Positions 1-8,688 of a DNA stretch of 64,000 nucleotides are shown one piece after another. The DNA lies in assembly GCF_016093295.1 (NCBI RefSeq), contig NZ_JAEDAL010000009.1, positions 62,001 through 126,000 of the forward strand, given 5' to 3'. The DNA comes from Inhella gelatinilytica (GTDB taxonomy: Bacteria > Pseudomonadota > Gammaproteobacteria > Burkholderiales > Burkholderiaceae_C). Position 1 is the first letter of the stretch. Each line of letters opens with the position of its first letter. A program made the translations under genes and the position numbers. Under the pieces are notes generated by a model. It saw nothing but the letters and a program-made list of their open reading frames with translations. It did no database searches and was not told the DNA's origin.

Positions 1-584
<584 letters not shown>

Positions 585-1337
585 TTACTGAGAAGCCAGG
601 GCTTGACGAACGCGCTCCAGGTCTTCGGGTGTGTCCACGCCCAGGCCGGGGCGGCTGTCCGTGATGTGCACCGCGATCCGCTCCCCGTGCCACAGCACGC
701 GCAACTGTTCGAGCGATTCGATGCGCTCCAGCGGGCTGGGTTCGAGTTGTGGAAAGCGGCGCAAAAAACCGGCGCGGTAGGCGTAGAGGCCGACATGCCG
801 CAGGACCGCGCCGGGGTAAGGGCAGGCCGAATCCGTTGCATCGCGCCACCACGGAACCGGCGCGCGTGAGAAATACAGGGCGCGGCTCTGGGCGTCACAG
901 ACCACCTTGACCACGTTCGGGTTGCGGAATTCCGTGGCGTCTTCGATGCCGTGGGCCACGGTGGCCACCGCACATTCGGGGTGATCGACCAGGGCCTGAG
1001 CGCAGGCGCGGATGAGGGTCGGGTCGATGAGCGGTTCGTCCCCCTGGACGTTCAAGACGATGGCGTCGTCTGAAAGCCCCAGGGCTGCACAGGCTTCGGC
1101 CAATCGGTCCGACCCACTGGGGTGGTCGGCCCGCGTCAGCAGGGCGTCGACTCCGTGTGCAACGCAGGCTGCCACGATGGCGGGCGCATCGGTGGCGACT
1201 CGTACTTGGACCGCGCCGCTGCGCTGGGCTTGCTGGGCCACACGCACCACCATGGGCAGCCCTGCCAAGTCAGCCAGCGGCTTGTTCGGCAGGCGGGTGC
1301 TGGCCAGCCGAGCCGGAATGAGAACGTGAAACTCCAT
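585..1337 (-). CDS. kdsB: 3-deoxy-manno-octulosonate cytidylyltransferase (CMP-KDO synthetase)
   Basis: KdsB activates KDO as CMP-KDO for attachment to lipid A during LPS inner-core assembly in the cytoplasm. The 250-residue protein is of usual family length. It opens with the nucleotide-binding signature [15 protein letters not shown], contains [11 protein letters not shown] in the middle, and ends with the conserved [13 protein letters not shown]. Its ATG overlaps the stop of the upstream Trm112-like gene as ATGA, which supports both the start and translational coupling. It is the fifth gene of the exbB-exbD-lpxK-Trm112-kdsB run, so it shares context with another lipid A gene. Confidence 0.97.
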   Translation of the reverse strand: MEFHVLIPARLASTRLPNKPLADLAGLPMVVRVAQQAQRSGAVQVRVATDAPAIVAACVAHGVDALLTRADHPSGSDRLAEACAALGLSDDAIVLNVQGDEPLIDPTLIRACAQALVDHPECAVATVAHGIEDATEFRNPNVVKVVCDAQSRALYFSRAPVPWWRDATDSACPYPGAVLRHVGLYAYRAGFLRRFPQLEPSPLERIESLEQLRVLWHGERIAVHITDSRPGLGVDTPEDLERVRQALASQ

Positions 1338-1531
1338 CAGCCGCGCTCGCTGGGCGGGGCCTCATTGAGTGCGCGGGCTTCGCCCTCCAGCATCACGGGA
1401 ATGCCATCGCGCACGGGGAAGGCGAGTTGGTCGGCCAGGCACACCAACTCGGTGCGGCCCCCTTCATGGCTCAGTTGCAGCGGGCCCTTGCACAGGGGGC
1501 AGACCAGAAGTTCGATCAGACGTGGGTCCAT
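1337..1531 (-). CDS. Trm112-like zinc-ribbon protein
   Basis: A 64-residue protein starting [16 protein letters not shown]. It has the paired-cysteine zinc-ribbon look (CPLC near the start and a single Cys near residue 31) and the SGx-type [13 protein letters not shown] segment typical of the Trm112/YcaR family. Bacterial members are small and often sit between lpxK and kdsB, as here. I chose the internal ATG at 1531 because the family begins MDxRLLELLVCP; a longer frame reaches 1579 but adds unrelated residues. The start lies inside the 3' end of lpxK, so the two genes overlap by 68 bases. The function of bacterial members without a methyltransferase partner is not well defined. Confidence 0.9.
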   Translation of the reverse strand: MDPRLIELLVCPLCKGPLQLSHEGGRTELVCLADQLAFPVRDGIPVMLEGEARALNEAPPSERG

Positions 1532-2570
1532 GGGATGCGGAGCCGAGCCAAGGCTGCAGAGCATGCAGCAGCGCGGCACGAAAAGCGGGTTCGGGCTGCA
1601 AGTCTAGGGGCAACACCCACACACGATCTCCGGGAGCCAAACGTTCAGGGCTCAGCTTGGTGGCGTCCTTTTCGGTCACCACCACTTCCGAGCCGGGCGG
1701 CCAGGGCAGCATGGCGAAGTCGTGGTGGTCGGGCTGGGGGAGGGCCTGAAAGGTCAAACCGGCCTCGTGCAGCAGGGCGAAAAACCCCTCGGGCTGAGCC
1801 AGCCCCGCGGCGGCAATGAGCGGTCGGCCCCGGAGTTCGGTGAGCGGCTGCTGGGTGTCCCACCGCTGTGCCCACCAGGCCTCCAAGCGCACAGCGCCAG
1901 ACAACCGCCGGTGGGCCACATAGCCGGCGCGGGCCGTGCTGACCACACCGTCGGTGTACAGCACCAAGGTGTCGGCTCGCGAGCCTGGAAGCACCGGTCG
2001 GTCCTGGTCCTGCCTCAGGGGGCCGGCGGGCAGCAACCAGCCGTTGCCCAAGCCACGGCGGTCAAAAACCAGAACGGTCAGATCGCGGGCCAGCGCGTGA
2101 TGCTGCAGGCCGTCGTCACTCAGGATGAGCTGGAGATTGGGATGCTGCTGCCGGAGCGCCGCGACCGCCTGACCCCGATCGGCGCCAACAGCCAGCGGGG
2201 CACCGGTGCGCCGCCACAACAGCAAGGGCTCATCGCCGAGGTCTTGGGCGGTGCTGGTGGCGCAGGCCACCTGAACCGACTGTCCGCCGACCCGCCCGTA
2301 GCCCCGCGAAATGACGCCCACACGCAGGCCTTGGGCCTGCAACTGCTGAATGATGGCCATCAACGTGGGCGTCTTGCCCCCGCCGCCCACAATCCAGTTG
2401 CCCACCACAACGACCGGGAGGGGCGGGCGACTAATGGGGCGCCGCCCTTGGGCATACGCCCGCCAGTGGGCGGCACTCAGCCCCCGATAGAGCGCGCTGA
2501 ACGGGCGCAACAGCCAGGCAATGGGGCCGCGTGTGCGCCACACGCGCTGAAGCCACAGCGCCAGGCTCAC
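1464..2570 (-). CDS. lpxK: tetraacyldisaccharide 4'-kinase
   Basis: LpxK phosphorylates the 4' position of the tetraacyl-disaccharide-1-phosphate lipid A precursor at the inner membrane. The 368-residue product has an N-terminal hydrophobic/amphipathic region and a P-loop in [14 protein letters not shown] (about residues 56-69). Downstream are SRGYGR and DDGLQHHAL, both conserved in LpxK, and a late [10 protein letters not shown] segment. The start at 2570 overlaps the exbD stop (ATGA). The last 22 codons are shared, in another frame, with the start of the Trm112-like gene. The polar, Pro/Ser-rich C-terminal tail that this creates is unlikely to be catalytic. Confidence 0.97.
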   Translation of the reverse strand: MSLALWLQRVWRTRGPIAWLLRPFSALYRGLSAAHWRAYAQGRRPISRPPLPVVVVGNWIVGGGGKTPTLMAIIQQLQAQGLRVGVISRGYGRVGGQSVQVACATSTAQDLGDEPLLLWRRTGAPLAVGADRGQAVAALRQQHPNLQLILSDDGLQHHALARDLTVLVFDRRGLGNGWLLPAGPLRQDQDRPVLPGSRADTLVLYTDGVVSTARAGYVAHRRLSGAVRLEAWWAQRWDTQQPLTELRGRPLIAAAGLAQPEGFFALLHEAGLTFQALPQPDHHDFAMLPWPPGSEVVVTEKDATKLSPERLAPGDRVWVLPLDLQPEPAFRAALLHALQPWLGSASHGPTSDRTSGLPPVQGPAATEP

Positions 2571-2983
2571 TGGGGTTGCTGCTGGGCCGCAAAGGCGATG
2601 CGGCCGAATCCCGCGCGGCGCGCAGCGTCCATGGCATTCATCACCAATTGATGGGGGGTCAGCGCATCCGCTGCGATGACAACTTGGACGTCCGTTTGGC
2701 CCTGGGTTTGGGCGCGCAGGGCCTTTTCCAATCCGTCAACGGCCACAGCCCCCAAGGTGTGCCCGTCAACGGCATAGCGTCCATCCGGGGTGATGGCGAT
2801 GACCACCTCGTGCGGCGCGGCCTTGGCTGCGCTTTGTCCGGCTTGCGGCAGGCGGATTTGCAAGGCCGTGTGCGGTGAAAACGTGGTGCTGAGCATGAGG
2901 AAGATCAACACCACGAGCAGCACATCGATGAACGGGATCAGATTGATCTCCGGCTCCTCCCGCTTGTGCGCACGGAACTTCAT
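2567..2983 (-). CDS. exbD: ExbD/TolR-family proton-channel accessory protein
   Basis: A 138-residue inner-membrane protein with one transmembrane helix. The short cytoplasmic head EINLIPFIDVLLVVLIFLML carries the conserved membrane Asp (FIDV) that takes part in proton translocation, and a periplasmic domain follows. Together with the ExbB-like protein encoded just upstream it forms a proton-motive-force-driven energiser, normally working with a TonB or Tol partner, which is not present in this window. Its ATG overlaps the exbB stop, and its stop overlaps the lpxK start. Exb versus Tol type cannot be settled from the sequence alone. Confidence 0.92.
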   Translation of the reverse strand: MKFRAHKREEPEINLIPFIDVLLVVLIFLMLSTTFSPHTALQIRLPQAGQSAAKAAPHEVVIAITPDGRYAVDGHTLGAVAVDGLEKALRAQTQGQTDVQVVIAADALTPHQLVMNAMDAARRAGFGRIAFAAQQQPQ

Positions 2984-3672
2984 GCGGCGATTTCCGTGTG
3001 TTGGAAGTCGCCCGTGGGCGCGCTCGGTTCAGGGCTGGGGGCGATGCCGCGACCGTGGGCGCCCCATTGGTTGACTTGCTGCACAAAACGCTCGCAAGCA
3101 GCCTCCAGTTCCAGTTCGAAATCCTCCACGCGGGCGCGGAAATGTCGGTGAGCCAACAGGCTGGGGATGGCCACGATCAAACCGAAGGCTGTGTTGTACA
3201 GCGCGATTGAAATGCCATGAGCCAACTGCGCGGGGTTCCCCGTCCCCGGTGCCTGACTGCCAAAAATCTCAATCATCCCGATGACCGTGCCCAACAGGCC
3301 CAGCAGGGGCGCAGCGGTGGCGATGGAGCCCAAGGTGGTGAGGTAACGCTCCAGTTCTCGCACGGCCCGCCGGCCTTCTCGTTCCACCCGCTCCCGCAGG
3401 GCGGCTTCAGACAAGTGCAGGTTTTCGTGCAATGCCCGCAAGCTGGCCGCCAGCACGGAGCCCAACAGCGAACTGGAGGCCAGTTTGGCCACCACGTTGG
3501 GGCCGGGAAGGTGGCGGGCGTCAATGTGGCGCAGGTCCACCAGCAGGGCGCCGGGCAGGATACGGGGCGGGCGCAGGGTGTAGGCGCGCTCAATGATGAG
3601 GGCCAAGGCCACAAAGGAGCACACCACCAGCGGCCAAATGGGCCAGCCCGCCGCTTGTAAGATGGACCACAC
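2980..3672 (-). CDS. exbB: ExbB/TolQ/MotA-family proton channel
   Basis: A 230-residue polytopic inner-membrane protein. One hydrophobic helix sits at about residues 8-28, and a second pair spans the ATAAPLLGLLGTVIGMIEIF and GISIALYNTAFGLIVAIPSLL segments (about residues 115-190). That pattern is the MotA/TolQ/ExbB channel domain. It is the first gene of the operon with exbD, lpxK, Trm112-like and kdsB. A promoter should lie in the 87 bases between it and the divergent xseA. The physical link of an energy-transducing pair with lipid A genes is common in betaproteobacteria. Confidence 0.93.
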   Translation of the reverse strand: MWSILQAAGWPIWPLVVCSFVALALIIERAYTLRPPRILPGALLVDLRHIDARHLPGPNVVAKLASSSLLGSVLAASLRALHENLHLSEAALRERVEREGRRAVRELERYLTTLGSIATAAPLLGLLGTVIGMIEIFGSQAPGTGNPAQLAHGISIALYNTAFGLIVAIPSLLAHRHFRARVEDFELELEAACERFVQQVNQWGAHGRGIAPSPEPSAPTGDFQHTEIAA

Positions 3673-3759
3673 GATCAGTTCTCCCCAGAGGCTCTGCCAA
3701 TCCGGGACTTCGCCCCGGTGCGGGCGCTGATTGTGCCAAGGCTTCTTCTCTTCTGATTC

Positions 3760-5058
3760 ATGATCCCCTCGACCGGTTCCCAGGCCTGGAGTGTGGCCGC
3801 TTTATTGGCCGAGTTGGCACATTGCCTGACCCAAACCTTTGGCGTCGTCACGGTGGAAGGGGAGTTGGCCACTTTCACGCGGGCGGCCTCCGGCCATTGC
3901 TACTTCAGCCTCAAAGATGCCTCCGGCGCTCCGGCCTTGTTGCGCTGCGCACTGTTCCGGCGTGCGGCGCAGGGGCTTCGATTTGTGCCGCAAGAGGGGC
4001 AACGCGTGCGCGTGTGGGGCCGGCTGGCTCTCTATGAACCGCGGGGTGAATTGCAATTCATCGCGGAAGGCATGGAACCCGCGGGGGCAGGCGCACTGTA
4101 TGAGCAGTTTTTGCGCCTCAAAGCGCAACTCGAGGAGGAGGGCTTGTTCGATCCGGCCCACAAGCGACCTCTGCCCCGCTTCCCTCGGTCCCTGGGGCTC
4201 ATTACCTCGGCCAGCGGCGCGGCCGTGCACGATGTGTGCTCCGTGCTGGCGCGGCGGGCGCCGCATGTCAGCGTGGTGATCTATCCCAGCATCGTTCAGG
4301 GGGCTGAGGCCCCCGCGCAGCTGCTGGCTGCCCTGCGTTTGGCGGAACAGCGGTCTGAGGTGGACGCCCTCCTGCTGGTGCGCGGGGGGGGCTCCATGGA
4401 AGATCTGTGGGCCTTCAATGACCCCGAGCTCGTTCGGGCTGTCGCCCGGTGCTCGGTCCCCGTCATTTCAGGCGTGGGTCACGAAACGGACGTCACACTG
4501 TGCGATTGGGCGGCCGACGTCCGCGCGGCGACACCGACGGCGGCCGCCGAGTTGGCAGCCGGCGCGCAGCTGGAGTGGCTCAATCGGGTAGATCACTTGG
4601 CCGCGTCCCTGGCCGTTGCGCTGAGAGGCCGGTTGGACCATGTGGGGCAGCGGCTGGACCGAGCAGCGGTGCTGTTGGCTCGGCCGCGGCTACAACGGCC
4701 CCAACAACGGCTCTTGGCGCTGCAACATCGTTTGCGCGCAGCCGTGGCGCAGCGCCACCGCCAGGAGCAGGAGCGGCTCAACGCCATGGCCCATCGACTG
4801 CCCAGCGCGGTGCGGGGACCGCTTGGAGCCGGGCGTCTGCGGCTGGCGCGTGCACAGGCCAGCTTGGAGGCGCTCAATCCACAGCGGGTGCTGGCGCGAG
4901 GTTTTGCTTGGCTGGAAGGGTCAGCGGGCCAACCCCTCGTGAAAGCTGCAGAGTTGCGGCGTGACGAGCGGATTTCCGCGCGCTTGGCCGATGGCCGTGC
5001 CACGTTGCGTGTGGAGGAAATTACCCTACCGGATGCCCAGGTTGAGCTGGGTTTCTAG
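3760..5058 (+). CDS. xseA: exodeoxyribonuclease VII large subunit
   Basis: XseA is the catalytic subunit of exonuclease VII, which degrades single-stranded DNA from both ends. The 432-residue protein has an N-terminal OB-fold (TVEGELATFTRAASGHCYFSLKD), then the catalytic core with LGLITSASGAAVHDV, DALLLVRGGGSMEDLWAFND and VPVISGVGHETDVTLCD, an Arg-rich coiled-coil region, and the C-terminal PQRVLARGFAWL segment. The small subunit XseB is not encoded nearby. The ATG at 3760 gives the usual N-terminus. sodB starts 42 bases after its stop, with its own promoter-like TAGAAT at the boundary. Confidence 0.97.
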   Translation: MIPSTGSQAWSVAALLAELAHCLTQTFGVVTVEGELATFTRAASGHCYFSLKDASGAPALLRCALFRRAAQGLRFVPQEGQRVRVWGRLALYEPRGELQFIAEGMEPAGAGALYEQFLRLKAQLEEEGLFDPAHKRPLPRFPRSLGLITSASGAAVHDVCSVLARRAPHVSVVIYPSIVQGAEAPAQLLAALRLAEQRSEVDALLLVRGGGSMEDLWAFNDPELVRAVARCSVPVISGVGHETDVTLCDWAADVRAATPTAAAELAAGAQLEWLNRVDHLAASLAVALRGRLDHVGQRLDRAAVLLARPRLQRPQQRLLALQHRLRAAVAQRHRQEQERLNAMAHRLPSAVRGPLGAGRLRLARAQASLEALNPQRVLARGFAWLEGSAGQPLVKAAELRRDERISARLADGRATLRVEEITLPDAQVELGF

Positions 5059-5061
5059 AAT
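5056..5061 (+). promoter_or_regulatory. candidate -10 element before sodB
   Basis: TAGAAT lies at the very end of xseA, 40 bases ahead of the sodB ATG, in the context ctagaat. The same context occurs before icd, clpS, lysC and the TPR operon in this window. I see no strong -35 at the standard spacing, so the call rests on recurrence and position. Confidence 0.4.
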
Positions 5062-5100
5062 TCGCGCCCTTCGCTGAATTAATCAACTCTGGAGCCCACG

Positions 5101-5682
5101 ATGGAACACCAACTGCCCCCGCTGCCCTACGCCAAGGACGCCCTGGCCCCGCACTACAGCGCCGAGACGCTGGAGTTCCACCATGGCAAGCACCACAACG
5201 CCTATGTGGTGAACCTGAACAATCTGCAAAAGGGCACCGAGTTCGAAAACATGTCGCTTGAGGAAATCGTCCAGAAAAGCTCGGGCGGCATTTACAACAA
5301 TGCGGCGCAAATCTGGAACCACACTTTCTTCTGGAACTGCATGACGCCCAACGGCGGCGGGGAGCCCTCGGGCGCGTTGGCCGACGCCATCCAGGCCAAG
5401 TGGGGCAGCTACGCGGCCTTCAAAGAGGCGTTTGTGAAGAGTGCGGTCGGCAACTTCGGCTCGGGCTGGACCTGGTTGGTCAAGAAGTCCGACGGTTCGG
5501 TTGACATCGTCAACACGGGGGCCGCTGGCACGCCGCTGACCACTGCCGACAAGGCGCTGCTGACGGTCGATGTGTGGGAGCACGCCTACTACATTGACTA
5601 CCGCAACCTGCGCCAGAAATTTGTCGAAACCTTCCTGGACAAGCTGGTCAATTGGTCGTTCGCTCAGTCCAATTTCGCCTGA
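5101..5682 (+). CDS. sodB: superoxide dismutase, iron type
   Basis: Converts superoxide to oxygen and hydrogen peroxide in the cytoplasm. The 193-residue length and sequence match Fe-SOD. The metal ligands are visible as His27 (EFHHGKHH), His74 ([11 protein letters not shown]), Asp157 and His161 ([13 protein letters not shown]). The AAQxWNHTFFW and SGWTWLV segments favour iron over manganese. A strong bidirectional terminator follows at 5715-5745. No leader peptide is present. Monocistronic transcription is likely from the gap after xseA. Confidence 0.97.
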   Translation: MEHQLPPLPYAKDALAPHYSAETLEFHHGKHHNAYVVNLNNLQKGTEFENMSLEEIVQKSSGGIYNNAAQIWNHTFFWNCMTPNGGGEPSGALADAIQAKWGSYAAFKEAFVKSAVGNFGSGWTWLVKKSDGSVDIVNTGAAGTPLTTADKALLTVDVWEHAYYIDYRNLRQKFVETFLDKLVNWSFAQSNFA

Positions 5683-5709
5683 GCCCCTCGACGCTGAGCC
5701 TTGCGCTCG

Positions 5710-5745
5710 AAAAAAGGGCCCGCATTCGTGCGGGCCTTTTTGTTT
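5710..5745. terminator. bidirectional intrinsic terminator between sodB and the DUF192 gene
   Basis: GGCCCGCA (5717-5724) pairs with TGCGGGCC (5729-5736) around a TTCG loop. An A-run lies on the left and TTTTTGTTT on the right. UUCG is an exceptionally stable tetraloop. The symmetry lets it stop both sodB and the convergent DUF192 gene. Confidence 0.9.
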
Positions 5746-5758
5746 GGGAGAAGTGGGG

Positions 5759-6211
5759 TCAGGGGGCGGGCTGGAAGGGTTTGCCTTCAATTCGAGCCCC
5801 GGCTTTTAGACCCCGCTTGGCAAACCAGCCTTGGTTCATTTCCAAAGCGTACCGCACGGGCTCCTTGGAGCAGTGCGAGGTTTCGTCCAGGGGTTTCATT
5901 TCTGCTAGCGAGACGATGCGACCGTCGTCCGCCAGGAAGGCGATGGACAGGGGCAGGAGCGTGTTCCGCATCCAGAAACATTGAATGTCTCGTCCTTCAA
6001 AAACAAACAGCATCCCTTCGTGCTGCGGCATGTCTCGGCGGTGCATCAAGCCGAGAGCCCGCTGCTCGGGCTCAATCGCCAACTGGGCTTGAATTTGGTG
6101 CATGCCCGCTCGCAGCGGTACGGTGGCCAGACGCTGGGCTTGCTGCGCCCAAGCCGCGCCCACCAGCGCGGTCAAGCTCAAAAAAGATGCGAGGGATCTG
6201 ACGCGGATCAT
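5759..6211 (-). CDS. exported DUF192 protein
   Basis: A 150-residue protein with an N-terminal signal peptide (MIRVRSLASFLSLTALVGAAWAQ, cleavage likely after AWA). The DUF192 fold follows, with LGLMHRRDMPQHEGMLFVF, CFWMRNTLLPLSIAFL and a late ALEMNQGWFAKRGLKAG. Those motifs are diagnostic of the family, but its biochemical role is not established. I chose the ATG at 6211 because it begins the signal peptide; a longer in-frame start at 6382 would overlap the divergent ccoI and adds nothing recognisable. It lies 34 bases from the ccoI start, so the two may share a promoter region. Confidence 0.88.
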   Translation of the reverse strand: MIRVRSLASFLSLTALVGAAWAQQAQRLATVPLRAGMHQIQAQLAIEPEQRALGLMHRRDMPQHEGMLFVFEGRDIQCFWMRNTLLPLSIAFLADDGRIVSLAEMKPLDETSHCSKEPVRYALEMNQGWFAKRGLKAGARIEGKPFQPAP

Positions 6212-6245
6212 CGGGCGACTCAGGGGTTGCGGGAACAATGAGGCG

Positions 6246-8438
6246 ATGAACGCCTTGGTTGAGCCCATTATCCCGAGCCCTGATGGGCCGGCGGCAAGCC
6301 CGTCGTCGGTGCGGACCTGGGCTTTGCAGGTCGCCGGCTTGCACTGTGCAGCCTGTGCGTCGACCTTGGAGGCCGTGCTCACTCAAGTCCCCGGGGTGAA
6401 CCAAGCCCGGGTGGGATATGCAGCCGCCCTGGCTTCCGTGCAGGTCGACGAGGCCGCCGTTCAGCTCTCGGGGCTTCAGGCGGTCGCCGCTCGGGCGGGG
6501 TTCGAGTTGGATTGGGCCCGAGGGGTTTCGGCCCAGGGCCTGCGGCAGCGCGAGGCGCGCCAGATGTTGTGGCGCGTCTTTGTTGCGTGGTTTTGCATGA
6601 TGCAAGTCATGATGCTGGCCGCGCCCACGTATTTCGACTCGGGGGCCGAGGTGCCCGCCGATTTGGCCGCATTGATGCACGGGGCGAGTTGGGTTCTGAC
6701 CTTGCCGGTGATGCTGTTCTCGGCGACGCCGTTTCTGAGAGGGGCTTGGCGCAGCATCCGGCAGCGCCGCATGGGCATGGATGTGCCGGTGGCGGTCGGC
6801 ATTGTTTTGACCTTCGGGATTAGCACCGTAGCACTCGTGGCGCCGGGCGGGTGGATCGGATCCGCTGTCTATTTGGATTCGCTCACCATGTTCGTGGCGT
6901 TCTTGCTGGGCGCGCGATGGTTGGAGATGCGCGCCCGTCATGCGGCGGCGGCAACCTTCGAGCAGGCGCCGGATGCGTTGCCGGCGGAGGTTTCCCGCCT
7001 CCATCAAGGGCAGCTGGAGCGGGTCCGGCTGGATTCAATCCGCGTTGGGGACCGGCTGGCCATTGGCGCAGGGGACGTCATTCCAGCGGATGGTCGGGTT
7101 CTCAGCGGGAGCACCTGGGTGGACGAGTCGCTCCTTAGCGGCGAGTCCCGACCGGTGAGCAAGGGTCAAGGCCAGGCCCTTTCCGCCGGAACGGTCAACC
7201 TCGGTCAAACCTTCGAAATGGCCGTCTTGGCTTGTGGAGATCAAACCCGCCATGCCCAGTTGAATCAACTGTGGCAGCGCGCATTGACGGAGCGTCCCGC
7301 CTGGGCCGAAGAGGCGGATCGGTGGGCGGCCCCGTTCTTGTGGGGGGTGTTGGGGCTGGCCACCATCGCAGCCGCGGTGTGGGCCACGGTGGATGTCACG
7401 CGGGCTTTACCCGTGGCCGCGGCGGTTCTCGTGGTGACCTGTCCCTGCGCGCTGGCGCTGGCCGCCCCTGCGGCCTGGGTGGCCAGCGCGAGAGCGTTGG
7501 CCCAGCGGGGTTTGTGGTGCCAACGCCTGGGCGCGCTGGAGCGACTGGCGCAGGTGAACCGCGTGGTGCTGGACAAAACGGGCACGCTGACCGAACCGCG
7601 GGCCGTGCCCCGCGTAGAACCCGCAGACGGGGGGGCTCCCGACTGGGTGGCACAAGCCGTGGGCTTGGCGCAGTGGTCACGGCATCCCCTGTCTCAGGCG
7701 CTGGCTCGTTTACCGCTCACCCAGCCGGCCGGGCGCTGGCGCGAAGTCCAGGAGCATGCGGGTGAGGGCCTGAGAGGGTTGGATGCAGCGGGCCGTTGGT
7801 GGCGGCTGGGTCGTTCTGCGTGGGTTCAGCCGCAGGCGGATCTGGGCGAGGCTCCGCTGTGGTTTGGTGCCGAAGCGGGGGGGGAGGCTCACCCAATCGA
7901 TCTGGATGAAGTGCCGCGCCCCAGCGCCGTGCACGCGCTTCGTCGCATGATGGACTTGGGGCTGGCGGTGTCGCTGTTGTCCGGCGATGCGGCCCACCGT
8001 GTGCAGCGTCTCGCCGCGCAACTGGGGTTGACGGGAGCGGCTCAAGGGGACTGCACGCCGGAGATCAAGCGCACCCAGATGCAGGCCCTGCAAGCCCAGG
8101 GCGCTGTGGTGCTGATGGTGGGCGATGGTTTCAACGATGCTCCCGCACTGGCGCAGGCGGATGTGTCTGTGGCCATGGGACAAGGGGTTGCCAGTGCCCG
8201 GGCCAGCGCCGACTTCACGCTGGCCACCGACGATTTGGCAGCCTTACCGGATTTGGTCCTACAGGGGCGGCGAACGCGGCGTGTGGTGCGCCAGAACCTG
8301 GTGTGGGCCGCGGCCTACAACGCGGTGGCCGTACCGCTGGCTATGAGCGGCTCCCTGCCGCCGTGGGCGGCAGGACTCGGGATGGCCCTGAGTTCGTTGT
8401 GGGTGGTGGGCAACGCTTTGCGATTGGGGCGGCTTTGA
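6246..8438 (+). CDS. ccoI: copper-translocating P-type ATPase of cbb3 oxidase assembly
   Basis: A 730-residue P1B-type ATPase. It has an N-terminal heavy-metal domain with GLHCAACAS (Cys34 and Cys37), eight predicted membrane helices, the actuator TGES-like LLSGESRPV, the ion-binding CPC in TCPCALALAAP, the phosphorylation motif DKTGTLT and the hinge GDGFNDAPAL. Position directly before ccoS-ccoNOQP identifies it as CcoI/FixI, which exports copper toward the CuB site of the oxidase rather than acting in copper resistance. The ATG at 6246 is preferred over an upstream frame because it leads directly into the metal-binding domain. ccoS follows after 12 bases. Confidence 0.95.
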   Translation: MNALVEPIIPSPDGPAASPSSVRTWALQVAGLHCAACASTLEAVLTQVPGVNQARVGYAAALASVQVDEAAVQLSGLQAVAARAGFELDWARGVSAQGLRQREARQMLWRVFVAWFCMMQVMMLAAPTYFDSGAEVPADLAALMHGASWVLTLPVMLFSATPFLRGAWRSIRQRRMGMDVPVAVGIVLTFGISTVALVAPGGWIGSAVYLDSLTMFVAFLLGARWLEMRARHAAAATFEQAPDALPAEVSRLHQGQLERVRLDSIRVGDRLAIGAGDVIPADGRVLSGSTWVDESLLSGESRPVSKGQGQALSAGTVNLGQTFEMAVLACGDQTRHAQLNQLWQRALTERPAWAEEADRWAAPFLWGVLGLATIAAAVWATVDVTRALPVAAAVLVVTCPCALALAAPAAWVASARALAQRGLWCQRLGALERLAQVNRVVLDKTGTLTEPRAVPRVEPADGGAPDWVAQAVGLAQWSRHPLSQALARLPLTQPAGRWREVQEHAGEGLRGLDAAGRWWRLGRSAWVQPQADLGEAPLWFGAEAGGEAHPIDLDEVPRPSAVHALRRMMDLGLAVSLLSGDAAHRVQRLAAQLGLTGAAQGDCTPEIKRTQMQALQAQGAVVLMVGDGFNDAPALAQADVSVAMGQGVASARASADFTLATDDLAALPDLVLQGRRTRRVVRQNLVWAAAYNAVAVPLAMSGSLPPWAAGLGMALSSLWVVGNALRLGRL

Positions 8439-8450
8439 GCCGCATGCACG

Positions 8451-8645
8451 ATGGATATTCTTTACCTGTTGATTCCCATGTCGGTCGTATTGGCCTTTGG
8501 CGTCTTGGCGGTATTTGCCTGGGCCCTACGCGCGGGCCAGTTCGAGACCCTGGAACGGGAAGGTGAGCGAATCCTGGATGACGAAGACGACGGCTGCACC
8601 GATCCGGTCGGCGGACGGGTTGACGGCGATCAAGGCGTCGATTGA
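8451..8645 (+). CDS. ccoS: cbb3 oxidase maturation protein CcoS
   Basis: A 64-residue single-pass membrane protein beginning [17 protein letters not shown]. Its short acidic cytoplasmic tail ([15 protein letters not shown]) is characteristic of CcoS/FixS. CcoS is needed for cofactor insertion into cbb3 oxidase and is usually encoded between ccoI and ccoN, as here. Its last codons overlap an FNR-box-like palindrome that belongs to the ccoN promoter. Confidence 0.93.
   Translation: MDILYLLIPMSVVLAFGVLAVFAWALRAGQFETLEREGERILDDEDDGCTDPVGGRVDGDQGVD
8620..8633 (+). promoter_or_regulatory. FNR box for ccoNOQP
   Basis: TTGACGGCGATCAA matches the FNR consensus TTGAT-N4-ATCAA with one mismatch. It lies in the 3' end of ccoS, 55 bases before the ccoN ATG. 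A -10-like AAGAAT at 8656-8661 predicts a start near 8668, which puts the box centre (8626.5) at -41.5, the class II activator position. Confidence 0.7.
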
Positions 8646-8688
8646 TGCGGCGCACAAGAATGTGACAAACGAGAAGGAGATCCTCCGA

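Noticed and set aside
8643-8656. second FNR site TTGATGCGGCGCAC before ccoN
   Set aside because: Only the left half matches; the right half has no ATCAA.
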